Assembly (NCBI GenBank): GCA_029204225.1 | Contig: MU832176.1 | Coordinates: 1 to 64,000 of the forward strand | DNA from: Diphasiastrum complanatum | Lineage: Eukaryota > Streptophyta > Lycopodiopsida > Lycopodiales > Lycopodiaceae | DNA: 64,000 nucleotides | Reading direction: 5' to 3' | Shown here: in pieces, positions 1-11,994 of the stretch | Numbering within the stretch: the stretch's first letter is position 1 | Layout: the number at the start of each line of letters is the position of its first letter | Notes under the pieces: generated by a model | What the model was told of the DNA's origin: nothing | What the model saw: only the letters and a program-made list of their open reading frames with translations | Databases searched by the model: none | Position numbers and translations under genes: made by a program

Positions 1-239
1 TATACAAATACATATATATATATAAATATATTTTCGAGAGAGCGTGTAAGGGTTGCCGTCAAAAAATTGACCATGTGCTGCCGAAAATGTCACGCTCTGC
101 CCGCAAAACATGTCACTCATTTGCAAAAAAAAGAGCTAAAAAAACGTTTTGAAAAAGATTGGTAAGAAAAACAACACATGCGCGTCTTTATTTTTGTTTT
201 TTGGGCGCACACACACACACATTTCAAATTTTTTTTCCC

Positions 240-245
<6 letters not shown>

Positions 246-303
<58 letters not shown>
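246..303. repeat. (CT)n microsatellite
   Basis: An uninterrupted CT dinucleotide run of about 58 bp. Open frames across it on both strands consist of Ser-Leu or Arg-Glu repeats and are not genes. The flanks (1-245 and 304-800) show no recognisable coding sequence. A near-duplicate of about 40 bp (tcctcgactcttctgctNct) occurs at about 317 and 380. Confidence 0.95.
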
Positions 304-308
<5 letters not shown>

Positions 309-1046
309 GCGAACACCTCCTCGACTCTTCTGCTACCGCTGCGCCACAACATGATGAGCAGATCGGGTCTCGCAAACAACTCCTCGACTCTTCTGCTGCT
401 GTTGCACCACAACACGATGAGAGCAGGGAGGCAGGCAAAAAAGGGAATCATTCTTTCGATGCAGAGGAGAGAAGAGCATAATCGTTCTTGAACATGTGAT
501 CCGTCAGTTCACTTGTCCTCCTAATCAGAATGCAAAATTGATGTGCATGTCCTCTGCCAAAAGTGATGATTTGTTGAAGAAAGGAGAGGCCATCGCTGCT
601 ATTTCCGCTTTTTGCTAATGAGGAACCTAACTGCTATGATTTCCGCTCATTACTAAGAGGATTATTTGTTGTGAGATGCCAACCTTCTGATTTTAGAGAA
701 GCGCAACCATAGCTCTTTTCAGGACTGACTGCATCGTTGATAAGTTATGGTTATTTACTATGAATAATGTTGGTCACTGAGGAGACAATTTGCTATCTAT
801 TACTCAATGAGAAATGTGGTGGCAGTTCATTGTTTTAAGAAGCACTCTGTAGTGGCCGTTGGACAAACTTCTCTCTTTCTTTCTTTCTGCACTGGACAAA
901 TCATTCCCTCATTTTCTCTTATTGCAGCCAACTCTCTGATTCCTATCTCTCTCATCTCTGATGTCTCTCTCTCTCTTTCTCACATCCTAGTCGCTCTTCT
1001 CTCTCCCTCTCTGTTCGCTTTATCTCTCTCTCTCTCCTCCCTACAA

Positions 1047-1080
<34 letters not shown>

Positions 1081-1109
1081 GGTTTTCTGTGTCAATCGAT
1101 CGATCGTCC

Positions 1110-1880
1110 ATGGCAAGACAGATGAAGGAGGAAGAACAAGTTGACCAGATGAATCGCTCAATTTCTTCTTCTTGTACTGCTGCTGCTGTTGTTGAAGCAA
1201 TGAGAATGTGAGTGAAACTGTTGAATTATTATCTGGCATACTTGCTACTTAGAGTCTTTGATCCCTCGATTTTCGTCCCATTTCTGTTTTCTGATTCGGA
1301 AGTGCAATCTGTGTCTGGAAGTTGATTGTGGAATTTGGTTTTTGTTGTGCGTGTGTGTTCAGCATTTATGATTGTTGTGAAAGTGTTTATGTTGGAGGCT
1401 TTTAGCATAATTTGTAATTGTTGTGGGTGTGAGCAGGTGTTATTGATGTGCAGCATGCCACCGCAAGTTCGAAAAATTTGAGAATCTAGAAAACCATTTG
1501 ATAAGGGCTAAGCATACCCGACATGACTCCATCTATGGGTGCTACCGCAAGCACTGCAAATGCTTGGATTCTCTTCATGAACATCTTCTTGGTGAGAAAT
1601 CCAGCATCAGATGCAACACATTTTTTTATTATCTTCTACTTTGGGCCTCAAACCTAGATGCAACTCATTATTCGCCTTCGTGTGAATTAATTAAAGCATC
1701 ATCCGACTGAATACCTGTGTTTTGTAACTTGCTGCCTAATTTTATGGCCTATCTAAATGCAATGCAATGCAAGTAGTCTCGCAAAAAAAGACTATAGCGA
1801 CAAATTTGCAGAGCTTGGATGTAGACTGTGTCTGATTTTCTTCGCCAATCCCGAAGATCTTAAATCACTATGCATGCCAG
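1110..1880 (+). pseudogene. C2H2 zinc-finger/exonuclease-type protein, N-terminal exons only
   Basis: Three consecutive exons can be read. Exon 1 (ATG at about 1110, donor GTGAGT at 1209) is acidic and ends in EAMRM. Exon 2 (about 1437-1591, donor GTGAGA) encodes CAACHRKFEKFENLENHL, then YRKHCKCLDSLHEHLLG. Exon 3 (about 1777-1880, donor GTTTGT) encodes DYSDKFAELGCRLCLIFF. This Cys/His order (CxxC, then KHC..SL.EHL, then GC.LCL) matches the plant proteins that carry C2H2-like fingers in front of an RNase H-like 3'-5' exonuclease domain. That family assignment is from memory. The exonuclease domain is not found downstream. An in-frame TGA at 1444-1446 sits just before the first CxxC, and the exon 2/exon 3 phases do not join cleanly at the best acceptor (one base off). 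It therefore reads as a truncated, decaying gene copy. A CT-rich leader (960-1080) precedes the ATG. Confidence 0.5.
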
Positions 1881-2715
1881 GTTTGTATCTCTACAATGCT
1901 AAGAAGCTAAGAATGGATTAGTATTTTTTGGATTTAGCCTCTCACAGTGATCTCTAATGAGTGGAGCTAATTATTTTCTGAACTATACCGCAATGATATA
2001 CAGTGCCCCTTCCGCCTTCGACTGTGTAATGTAATGTAAAATTATTCAGTGAAACCGAGCATTTGGTTATCTTGAATCCAATTAAGACAAAATGTCTTTG
2101 AATAGTAAAATTGATTTCTATACTTTGATAATCTTCCCGAGCACTGGTATTCTGGTACCCAACCGGACTTTAGATTATACTTGGGGTTGTATGAAAATCA
2201 GCTTAAATATGGAATGCCCAAAGACAATTTTCAAAATTTTAAAGAACTTTTGAGATTAGGTAACAGTTTTGTCTAAAATTAGGACTTTTTGACAGGATAG
2301 AATTTCAATTCAACACTTTTTCTTTGATGCTCACAAAAAATAGATAGAAGTAGTCCAATGTTCTAAAGTGGGGGTGAGTACTACATTCTCAAAACAAAAA
2401 ATGGTTTTCAAAATGTATTTGAAAAACTTTACAAATTCAATAATAGTTTGTCTAAAATGAAAACAATTTGATACAATAAAATTTCAAAACTTGCTTTGCT
2501 CTATCATTACCAAGCATCTAGAAGTTCAAGTGGCCTTATTGCCTAAAGAATTTTCCATCGCACTACCTAAGCCTTACATATCCTAAAATTTGGTGTTGAA
2601 CCCATTCTTTTCTAAGCTGATTAATTAGACAAGTGTAACCTAAGGTCGGGCACTCCCCTATGTTACACATGGACCCTACTGTTTGCCAATTCATACAACA
2701 ACACATACAAGCCTT
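1881..2715. other. AT-rich non-coding stretch
   Basis: There is no coding similarity that I recognise. A possible further exon start, just after an acceptor-like tacag at about 2001-2005 (VPLPPSTV in one frame), might continue the zinc-finger/exonuclease gene, but no exonuclease motif follows. Confidence 0.5.
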
Positions 2716-2719
2716 TTTT

Positions 2720-2720
<1 letters not shown>

Positions 2721-2763
<43 letters not shown>

Positions 2764-2784
2764 AGATTTCAAATTTTATTCCCC

Positions 2785-2832
<48 letters not shown>
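2721..2832. repeat. (CA)n and (CT)n microsatellites
   Basis: A CA run at about 2722-2761 and a CT run at about 2790-2832 are separated by a short AT-rich spacer. The same order (CA, spacer, CT) occurs near 210-303, with a related spacer (atttcaaattttatt / atttcaaatttttttt). This suggests a dispersed element that carries both tracts. Confidence 0.9.
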
Positions 2833-2835
<3 letters not shown>

Positions 2836-2894
2836 CTCTCGATTGGGTAGGTTCCATTACTAGATTCAAAACACAACTCCCAAAAACACAAAAT

Positions 2895-3750
2895 TTTTGC
2901 AAACACGAATTTTTGGAGACACGAACTTTTGGAGACTCAAAATTTTCGAGACTCGATTTTTGCAGACTCGAATTTTTGCAAACTCAAATTTTTGAGACTC
3001 AATTTTGGGCGACACAAATTTTTCGAGACTCAGTTTTTGTAGACTCGAATTTTCGAGACTCCAAATTTTCGAGACGCAATTTTTGGAGACGAATTTTTAG
3101 AGACACAAATTTTTCGAGACTCAATTTTTGTAGACTCGAATTTTTGGAGACATGAATGTTTTTTTTTGGAGATACGAATTTTTCTAAACTCGAATATTTA
3201 GAGACACGAATTTTTGGAGACTCAAGACACAAATTTTCTAAACTCGAATTTTCGAGACTCAATTTTTGGAGACTCAAAATTTTCAAAACTCAAAATTTCC
3301 GAGACTCAATTTTTGGAGACATGAATTTTTGGAGACACGAATTTTTTAGACCGATTCGATTTTTTGTAAAGACTCGAATGTTTCCATATGATTGAATTTT
3401 TTCAATGACTCGAATTTTTCGATATTCAAATTTTTCAAATTACTCAAATTTTTGCAATGAATCGATTTATTGGAACATCTCGAATTTATTCGACGACTCG
3501 AATTTTTTCCAAAGACTCAAATTTTTTCGAAGGATCGAACTGTCAACTCGAATGTTTTCAAAGGATCGAAGAATCATTTTTTCAAGTCGATGTTTTCAAA
3601 AGACTTGAGTTTTCCTGAAGGCTCGAATGTTTCGAAAGACTCAATTTTTCGAAAGACTCGATTTTTTCATGAGACTCGAATTTTTCAAGGACTCAAATTT
3701 TTTCAAGGCTCAAATTTTTGCAAGGACTCAAATTTTTGCAAAAACTCGAG
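2895..3750. repeat. 15-16 bp degenerate tandem repeat (GAGACTCGAATTTTTG type)
   Basis: More than 50 degenerate copies of a unit close to AGACTCGAATTTTTGG run continuously for about 850 bp. Variants include GAGACACAAATTTTTC and AAGACTCAATTTTTCG. Because many units are 15 bp, forward frames give a five-residue periodic peptide with F and R/D/L in fixed places (FSRLN, FRDSN, FCRLE), and reverse frames give SLE.L-type repeats. The frame breaks often and no start, domain or splice context supports translation, so I call it a minisatellite. Confidence 0.9.
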
Positions 3751-3840
3751 ATCGGCCATCATCCAAATCATCGGTTGTCACCTAGATCGGCCGCCAATGC
3801 CCGTCAACAACGGGCACTCACAACTAGTATATACATACAC

Positions 3841-3841
<1 letters not shown>

Positions 3842-3890
<49 letters not shown>
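3842..3890. repeat. (TA)n microsatellite
   Basis: An uninterrupted TA run of about 49 bp followed by an A run. Downstream, at about 3975-4060, a 40-bp segment (ttaaaaaaagaggatgcatg core) is repeated in tandem. Confidence 0.95.
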
Positions 3891-3895
<5 letters not shown>

Positions 3896-4099
3896 AAAAC
3901 TTATGTACACTTTTGTGCATGTGTATAGGTGCACCATGCATCCTCCTCCTCTCACCCATGCATACACAGTTTTTGAACTAAAAATTTAAAAAAAGAGGAT
4001 GCATGTGATGGGGGAGTAGTTCAAAAATTAAAAAAAAGAGGATGCATGTGATGAGGAGAGGATGCATGGCGCTCCTTCCCATATGTGCATCCATGCTCC

Positions 4100-4846
4100 T
4101 TCTCCCTCACCCTCCATAGCTCCCTCTCCCTCCATCCCTCCGTCACCCTCCTGCCCTTCACCGCCAAGAGGATGTGAAAAACAACAAGGACGGTACCAGC
4201 TGAGCAATGCGGAAGCGATTTCGGTGTGGAGCTCTCATCAATTGGACTGCCATCAGCACCAACAAGGGCAAGAGAATCATAGAGAATCATGGTGGATACT
4301 CTGAGTCCTTTTATTTATCATACTAAAAGACTGTCGTAAGCATCAAATTGACTGATGAATGATGGGGCAAGAGCAAGAATAAGCACTATCACAAGGACGA
4401 GGAGAACCGGAAGAAAAGGAGGACCATTCAACGCCCTTATCACCACAGACGTCGATTTTCTCACCATTGATGTTGTGAGTCTCAAGATCAGTAGCCAGAT
4501 TGAACTTTGCGCAGATTATTTGCAAGCTCAATAGCCACAAACAACCACAACAATTGTTAATGGGATAGTACCACCGCCGAAGGAATTAGTGAAGGGACCA
4601 AATAAAACAATTTGACTTTTGCAGACGGAACATTTGGTTTACAGATATCGGAGCACCTATATTGTTCGTCTCCTTCAGTCCCGCAGAATGTGATGGCCAG
4701 GCTAGAACTTTACCTCCTTTCTGTTCCAGTTTTATTTCTGGCTTGGGTAGAAAGTACTCGGACAAGCGCTGTTTGCTCAGACATCCCGTTGCACTTGCCA
4801 GAGCAAGTATCAAGCCTATCCAGAGTGAAGCCCAAAAAATTCCCAT
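4100..4846 (-). pseudogene. Cupin (11S-globulin/glutelin-like) remnant
   Basis: Minus-strand pieces resemble a plant bicupin. The first (4846 down to 4586) begins with a signal-peptide-like stretch (MGIFWASLWIGLILALASA), followed by LEQKGGKVLAWPS and ETNNIGAPISV, like the GG+..W.......NIGAA start of plant cupin proteins. A later piece (about 4290-4150) reads LALVGADGSP and SAGTVLVVFHILLAVKG, like the second cupin barrel (..VGADG......AGTVLVVP.F..). The middle (4540-4343) is poorly preserved. The barrels are incomplete, no metal-binding His set can be assembled and the exons do not join in frame. The identification rests on remembered family motifs. Without a search it could be a chance resemblance, but the motifs appear in the correct order on the same strand. 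Confidence 0.4.
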
Positions 4847-4959
4847 TCTGGACAGCCAGGCGCTTAATTATGATCGTTGATCTGTTTCACCAAATTTTCC
4901 CACATTATAAGCGACCAAATCTGTTACTTTCAGAAAGCAAACATTATACAAGCTAATAT

Positions 4960-6020
4960 TTGATGGAAGGTACAGGAATAGGTATTGGAAGGTACATGAA
5001 TAAGTATTGAAAAGATAGGTAAGAATGTTATTTTTGTATCAAAAACTCATTGTCATGCATGAAATATGATCATTCTAACAAGTATTAATTGTGATGCATA
5101 CAACTACTTAGGACCCAATAATTTTTTCACCTCTTTTACATATATCCAAGACTGTTTTGTCATCTATTTCAATGTCTTCAACGAATGGCTTCAACCATCA
5201 GCAAGTTAGGCTTGATGTTATATTATGTAAATTCGTAGTGATATCCCATTTGAGCTTCTGAATGATGCTCCTTTCTGTTTTGTCTTTACTTTCTCTCATT
5301 TCATTTTTATGATTTCAACATCTTTCACCTTAGGTCCCTTTGAGACCTAATTTTGACTGTAGGAGAAACAATTTTGTAGCTCTTAAAAAAAGACTTAACT
5401 TTCAAGAAGGGATTGTTCGTTTGCACCTCTTTCATTTGGAGAGTGATTTGTGTTTAGCAGATGAAACAGAGATGAGGAGTTTAATCTATTGATTTAAGTG
5501 ACCAGTTGGAGTGAGGGCTAAGTAAGATCATCATATCACTTTCAAACACTCACATTGTGGATGAAATCGATCCGTATTTTTTGGTGTTTCAGCTACATAA
5601 AGTTAGGTGACTCTAATTTTGTCCATATCATGAGTAAAAAGTCGAATATTGTTTAAGCTTTACTCAAAGTTACAAAATTATAAAGTTAACAGTGTATAAT
5701 CAGTGCTTGAAAGTCAACAATTACAAAAGTAAGACTAAAGTAGACAACTACATCCAGACTAGTTTTAAAGTAGAGTTCAAAACTATCTGTCATTACCCTT
5801 TTCAAAATGCTTATCGGAACACCATCTCTTTTTCTAAGTAACAACTTAGAAAAATGTTTATTGCACTATCAATTTCAAATTGTCATTAGAGAAAATTTGG
5901 CCTTGGAAAGAGTCCTATAAGGATTGCCACATAGGATGACAATTTTTTGGCAATGTAAAATACTCAGAATTTAATTTTTTTTTGCCCGCAGTCCTGCCCA
6001 CACAGTCTTTGATGGTTAGC
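4960..6020. other. AT-rich non-coding stretch
   Basis: Only short open frames are present and no protein family, tract or repeat is recognisable. I see nothing to annotate. Confidence 0.5.
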
Positions 6021-6028
6021 TATTATAT

Positions 6029-6310
6029 GCATAGTATAGTCTACGGCTGAAAAAAATCATAACTTTTGAAGAACAACTTGAATTGAGACGATTATAGTGT
6101 CATTAGAAAGCCCTTGACGAGAGCTTTTCAATAACACCCGAGATGACCCAATTTCAAGCTACGGTGAAGAAATTATGGCTCAAAACTGGGTCATCTTGGG
6201 TGTCGTTGAAAAGTTCTCGTCGAGGCCTTTCTAATGGCATCGTAATCGCCTCAATCCGAGTTGTTCAAAAGTTACACTGTTTTTTTGCTGAGTTGCATAC
6301 TATACTATAG
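6029..6310. repeat. Long imperfect inverted repeat (foldback, MITE-like)
   Basis: The left arm (about 6029-6165) begins GCATAGTATAGT and contains ATAACTTTTGAA and CATTAGAAAG. The right arm (about 6172-6310) is its imperfect reverse complement and ends TGCATACTATACTATAG. The arms are about 135 bp with a very short loop. No coding capacity is seen inside. This suits a foldback MITE or an inverted duplication; a clear target duplication was not found. Confidence 0.75.
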
Positions 6311-6312
6311 AT

Positions 6313-6935
6313 AAAATGGCTTATTTATGGGCTGCCCCCAACGCAAATCACAGTTCTTTTAAAAAGAAAAGAAAATCAATTTGAAGGAGCTACGTTACGT
6401 AGATTGCAAATTTGAGTGTTTTGATTGGACCATGTGGAAGAATCTTTTGAGAAAGAAAATAAAAAGTATTTTTTTGAAAGGCCCCTTTTGTGTTCAAATT
6501 TTTTCTAATGCAGGGCATTACCGTCCACAAATAAGTATATATAGACTTTAACAGACAAGTCTAATCCAAGTCATATAACTAAATCCATCATACCATTTAT
6601 ATTAGAAATAGTCGAAGTGTAACCTTAAAAGATTTGAACAAAAAGCAGTACACTTCAAAGGAAACCTCGTTAATGAAAGTTAAGCATCACCAACATGTAT
6701 GACTCAGCTAGATAATGTTGTTGGATTTATCTCCTCTACTCTCCTAAATCCCATGTTAATCTAGTTCCATTCATCACTGCAATATCACATGCATTGTCGC
6801 ACAGTCGTCTATAACTGAAGGCAGGCAAGAGAATGGCACTCAACTTATTGGGCTTGGCTGACATATCAAGAAGTCCGACATATCGACTTGTCCAAAGTGT
6901 CTGACATATCAACTTACCAATTATCCCGACTTAAC
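6313..6935. other. AT-rich non-coding stretch before a copia fragment
   Basis: No recognisable gene. Around 6848-6925 a phrase of the type ctgacatatcaa is repeated three times. The copia similarity begins after this. Confidence 0.5.
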
Positions 6936-6939
6936 TGGC

Positions 6940-7772
6940 ATTAGAATCATAATCTCTATTGCTTGTTTTTTCAATTGGCAAGTTCTTCAACTAGATGTCT
7001 CTAATGCGTTTTTGAATGGATATCTAGAAGAAGAGATTTACGTGGATCAACCTATTGAGTTCAGCCATGACAAAGACAAAGTTTGCTTGCTCTTCAAAAG
7101 TCTATATGGACTAAAGCAAGCTCCAAGGTCATGGTATTCTTGACTTAACACTTTCTTGAGTCACTAGGATTTAATCTTAGTAACTATGATCCTTCCTTGT
7201 ATGTCAAGTTTTATGATAGAGATATTGTCATCCTTCTTATTTATGCTGATGATATCATTCTAACAGGAAGTTGTATCAAGCTAGTTGAGGAAACCAAGGT
7301 TGCACTTGGAAAAGAGTTCAAGATGCAAGATCTTGGAGAAATTCACTACATATTAGGATTAGAGATTGACTTTCTTGAAGATAAAGCTTTTGTATGTCAA
7401 TCCAAGTATGCTCTTTCAATGTTAAAAAAGTTCAATATGTTAGATTGTAAGAGTATAGAAACTCCTATGGAGCAAATTGTAAAAGATCCTAACAAAGGTG
7501 ATGAAAGATCCTTCGTGCACATCACTCTTTTTAGGAGTCTTATAGGCTCTTTAATTTGGCTCACAATAACTAGACCTGACATAAGTTTTAGTGTTCATAA
7601 GTTGAGCCAAACTATGCAAAATCCTACTATTCATTATTGGAAAATGGCCAAGAGAGTGCTTAGATACATATCTTCATCTTTTGATTATGGTTTATTGTAT
7701 AAAAGTGAAGATCTTTCTATAGTTGGCTATTCTGACTCGGATCATGTTCAAGTCAACATAGATTGTTTTTAG
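6940..7772 (+). pseudogene. Ty1/copia reverse transcriptase fragment, RNase H deleted
   Basis: The translation gives RT blocks in order: LQLDVSNAFLNGYLEEEIY, then KSLYGLKQAPRSWYS, the YADD catalytic box at about 7242-7253, and FKMQDLGEIHYILGLEI, ending at WKMAKRVLRYISSS and GYSDSD. A TGA or frame break occurs after SWYS (about 7141) and the frame changes before LYVKF. After the first RNase H block the reading jumps to a tail (VNIDCF) and stops, so most of RNase H is missing and gag, protease and integrase are absent. The closest relative within the window is the minus-strand copia at 37.1-38.9 kb, which shares ETPMEQ and WKMAKRVLRYIS. The element cannot be autonomous. Confidence 0.9.
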
Positions 7773-7778
7773 GAGGAG

Positions 7779-8303
7779 TGTTGAAATTGAGAAATAATCC
7801 ATTGACTTTAGGCTTGCTACAAACTTTGTACTATGCAAGTATGTTGTTTCATAAATGTAAATGCCAAATGTGGCATAGGTAGAACTCAAGCTATATGGAT
7901 TTGTCATATCTAATTGGTTGAATACAACTTGCATATAGATTGTAGACTTAGAAATAACATGCTTGTAGAATCTCGTGGCATATCACATGCATTTATTGTA
8001 AGTGATCCATAGTGACATGCAAGGCATGCACAAAGTGAAATGGACACATGCATGATGATTTATACAATTCTAGTTAGAACTAGGAAACTTGGTAAAAGTA
8101 GGTAGAGATACATGCATGAGATATGACAAATGTCACTTAGACTCTAGTTTCCACTTTAGATGTGATTGAAAGGTGGATGGATGTGGTTCTACCTCGAGCT
8201 GCCTCAAACTCCATATATATGTGTAGCTATTCTCATAATCTTTGATGAAGACCCAAAACTTTGTAGCTATCTCATGCCATTTTGGATCTACACCATTTTT
8301 GCT

Positions 8304-8343
<40 letters not shown>

Positions 8344-8580
8344 CTCTCTTTCTCTCTCTAACTCGTGTTGAGGCTAATGCTCATACACTAAACTCTTGTA
8401 CTTTTGCTCATTTATAATTCATTGCTATCCTCATTACCTGATTCTTAGCATGCTAGATTGTGGTTAAGCCATAAGTTCTGTACTAGATCTTGCTATTCAA
8501 TCTAGAATCAGATTATTGTGCTAATCATAAATCTTAATAAGATCTATCATACTTGTGGATCATCCCCACACGTGAACATT
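7779..8580 (+). repeat. Probable 3' LTR of the copia fragment
   Basis: A purine-rich AGGAGGAG (7771-7778) lies immediately before TGTTGAAATTG, as a polypurine tract lies before a 3' LTR. A TG...CA segment can be closed at CATCCCCACA (8580), just before the next copia fragment begins. It contains a (TA)n/(CT)n tract (about 8306-8358). No second copy is present in the window, so the right end is inferred. Confidence 0.45.
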
Positions 8581-8589
8581 CCTGAAAAT

Positions 8590-10161
8590 TTTGTCAGTTT
8601 ATCAATCCTTATTTACCTCAGTTGAATGGATTAGCCAAGAGGAAGAATCGTACCCTAGTCGAGTCAGCCAAATGCATGCTAGCACACACATCTTTGTTGA
8701 AGAGCTTCTGGGCTGAAGCTGTTTCCACTGTAGCCTACATCCATAACATATGTTCGACCAAGGCCCTCTCAGGAAAAACACCCCATGAGATTTAGATAGG
8801 ATCTAAGCCTTCGATGAGGAACCTAGTATTCGGATGCATTGCCTCTGCATAGATCCCAAAGGAGACAAGAAAGAAATTCAACTTCCAAGGTCTCAAGACC
8901 ATCCTTATCGAATATACTTCATCTAACAATCCTTACAAGCTGTATGACTCTGAGACCCAACAGATTTTGTTTAGCAGAGATAGTCTTTATGGAGAATCAG
9001 TTTATCAACTTCAAAGGCAAGGATAAAGTTCCATGTGAACCTTCGACACCTACCTCCGACACGACAATTTGAGCCTCAAACTCAAGCATGCCTATAGTCG
9101 ATCAACTCTTCGATAGTGAGTCATAAGAAGACGTTATTGTCTCTCAACAACAACAAGTCCAAGGATTGGATCATCAACCGACACCACCTCCTCCAAGAAG
9201 GTCGAACCGAGTGCGCACTTAGCCCACGAGGTATATTCCTGAGTCTGTCTATTTTTTAATGCAGAAACCGACTACTGTCGAAGAGGAACTTAGCCAACCA
9301 GACTCCGATCTCTGGAGAGAAGTGATGGACTTAGAGTATTCCTCCCTGATCAAGAACCAGACACGGTCACTAGTCAAAGCTCTTGTTGGTTGCAATCTTA
9401 TCGATTGCAAATGGGTCTTTAAGATCAAGTACAACGCCACTGGAGGCATTGACCGAAGAAAGGAACGACTGGTAGCACGAGGATTCACTTAGATCCCCAA
9501 CATCGACTACAACGAGACTTTTAGTCCGGTAGTCAAGCATTCATCGATCCGAGCCCTCCTATCGTACGCTGTAGCAGCCGACCTTGAAGTGCATAAGCTA
9601 AATGTACAGACAGCCTATCTGAATGGAGTCATCGTAGAAGACATCTATATGCTCTAGCTAGAAGGATACGTTCTCAAAGATATGAAACATCATGTCTGTA
9701 AACTCCATAAGGCACTTTATGGCTTGAAGCAATCAGCCAGAGCTTGGTTTTAGAAGATCAACACATTTCTCATCCGACAATGTTTTCAACCAAGCATTGT
9801 CAATTGCAATGTTTACTTCAAGTCAGTGCAACAATCCTTCATTATCATTACCTTGTACGTCAACGACACGTTGCTTTTTAGCAACAATACAAATTTGGTG
9901 AATGATGCTAAACAGATGTTGTCTTCCGAATTCGACATGACTGATCTGGACGAAGCTTACTATTGTCTGGGCATTCAAATCCACAGAGACAGAGCAAGAC
10001 GACTGATCTTTATTAAACAGCAAAGATATCTTCACAATATTCTTATCAAATATGATCTAATCAATTGTAAACTAGCTCACTCACCGATGGTTCCAAACCG
10101 TCGATTATCGAAGGACCAATGTCCTCAAACCAAGCATGAAGAGGAGCAAATGAGAGTCTAA
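8590..10161 (+). pseudogene. Ty1/copia integrase-RT fragment with several TAG stops
   Basis: The integrase C-terminal part reads QLNGLAKRKNRTLVESAK, FWAEAVSTVAYIHN and KALSGKTPHE (about 8615-8790). After a linker (PPPRRSNRVRT, about 9185) comes the RT: DLWREVMDLEYSSLIKNQT, DCKWVFKIKYNA, IDYNETFSPVVKH, ALYGLKQSARAWF, and a catalytic box changed to YVNDTLLF (from YVDD, about 9856), then LGIQIHRDR. Stops are at about 8794, 8850, 9217, 9490, 9657 and 9751. Most are TAG where a Gln or Trp codon is expected. Asn in the catalytic box would remove RT activity. The fragment belongs to a different copia lineage from the 6.9-kb and 37-kb copies and ends before RNase H. Confidence 0.88.
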
Positions 10162-10232
10162 TCCTAACATCACCCATAAAGATAGTTTTAGGAAATTTGA
10201 GACTCTTGCAACATTTTGAGACTATAAATTTG

Positions 10233-11990
<1,758 letters not shown>

Positions 11991-11994
11991 AGCT

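Noticed and set aside
149-491. Open frames over CT/CA tracts (also near 10.1-11.7 kb, 18.6-19.1 kb, 22.1-22.7 kb, 44.3-44.8 kb)
   Set aside because: They are Ser-Leu, Arg-Glu, His-Thr or Cys-Val dipeptide runs created by dinucleotide repeats, open in several frames at once.
2913-3395. Pentapeptide-repeat-like protein
   Set aside because: The periodicity comes from a 15-16 bp DNA repeat. The frame changes wherever a unit is 16 bp, and similar periodic peptides appear on the other strand.
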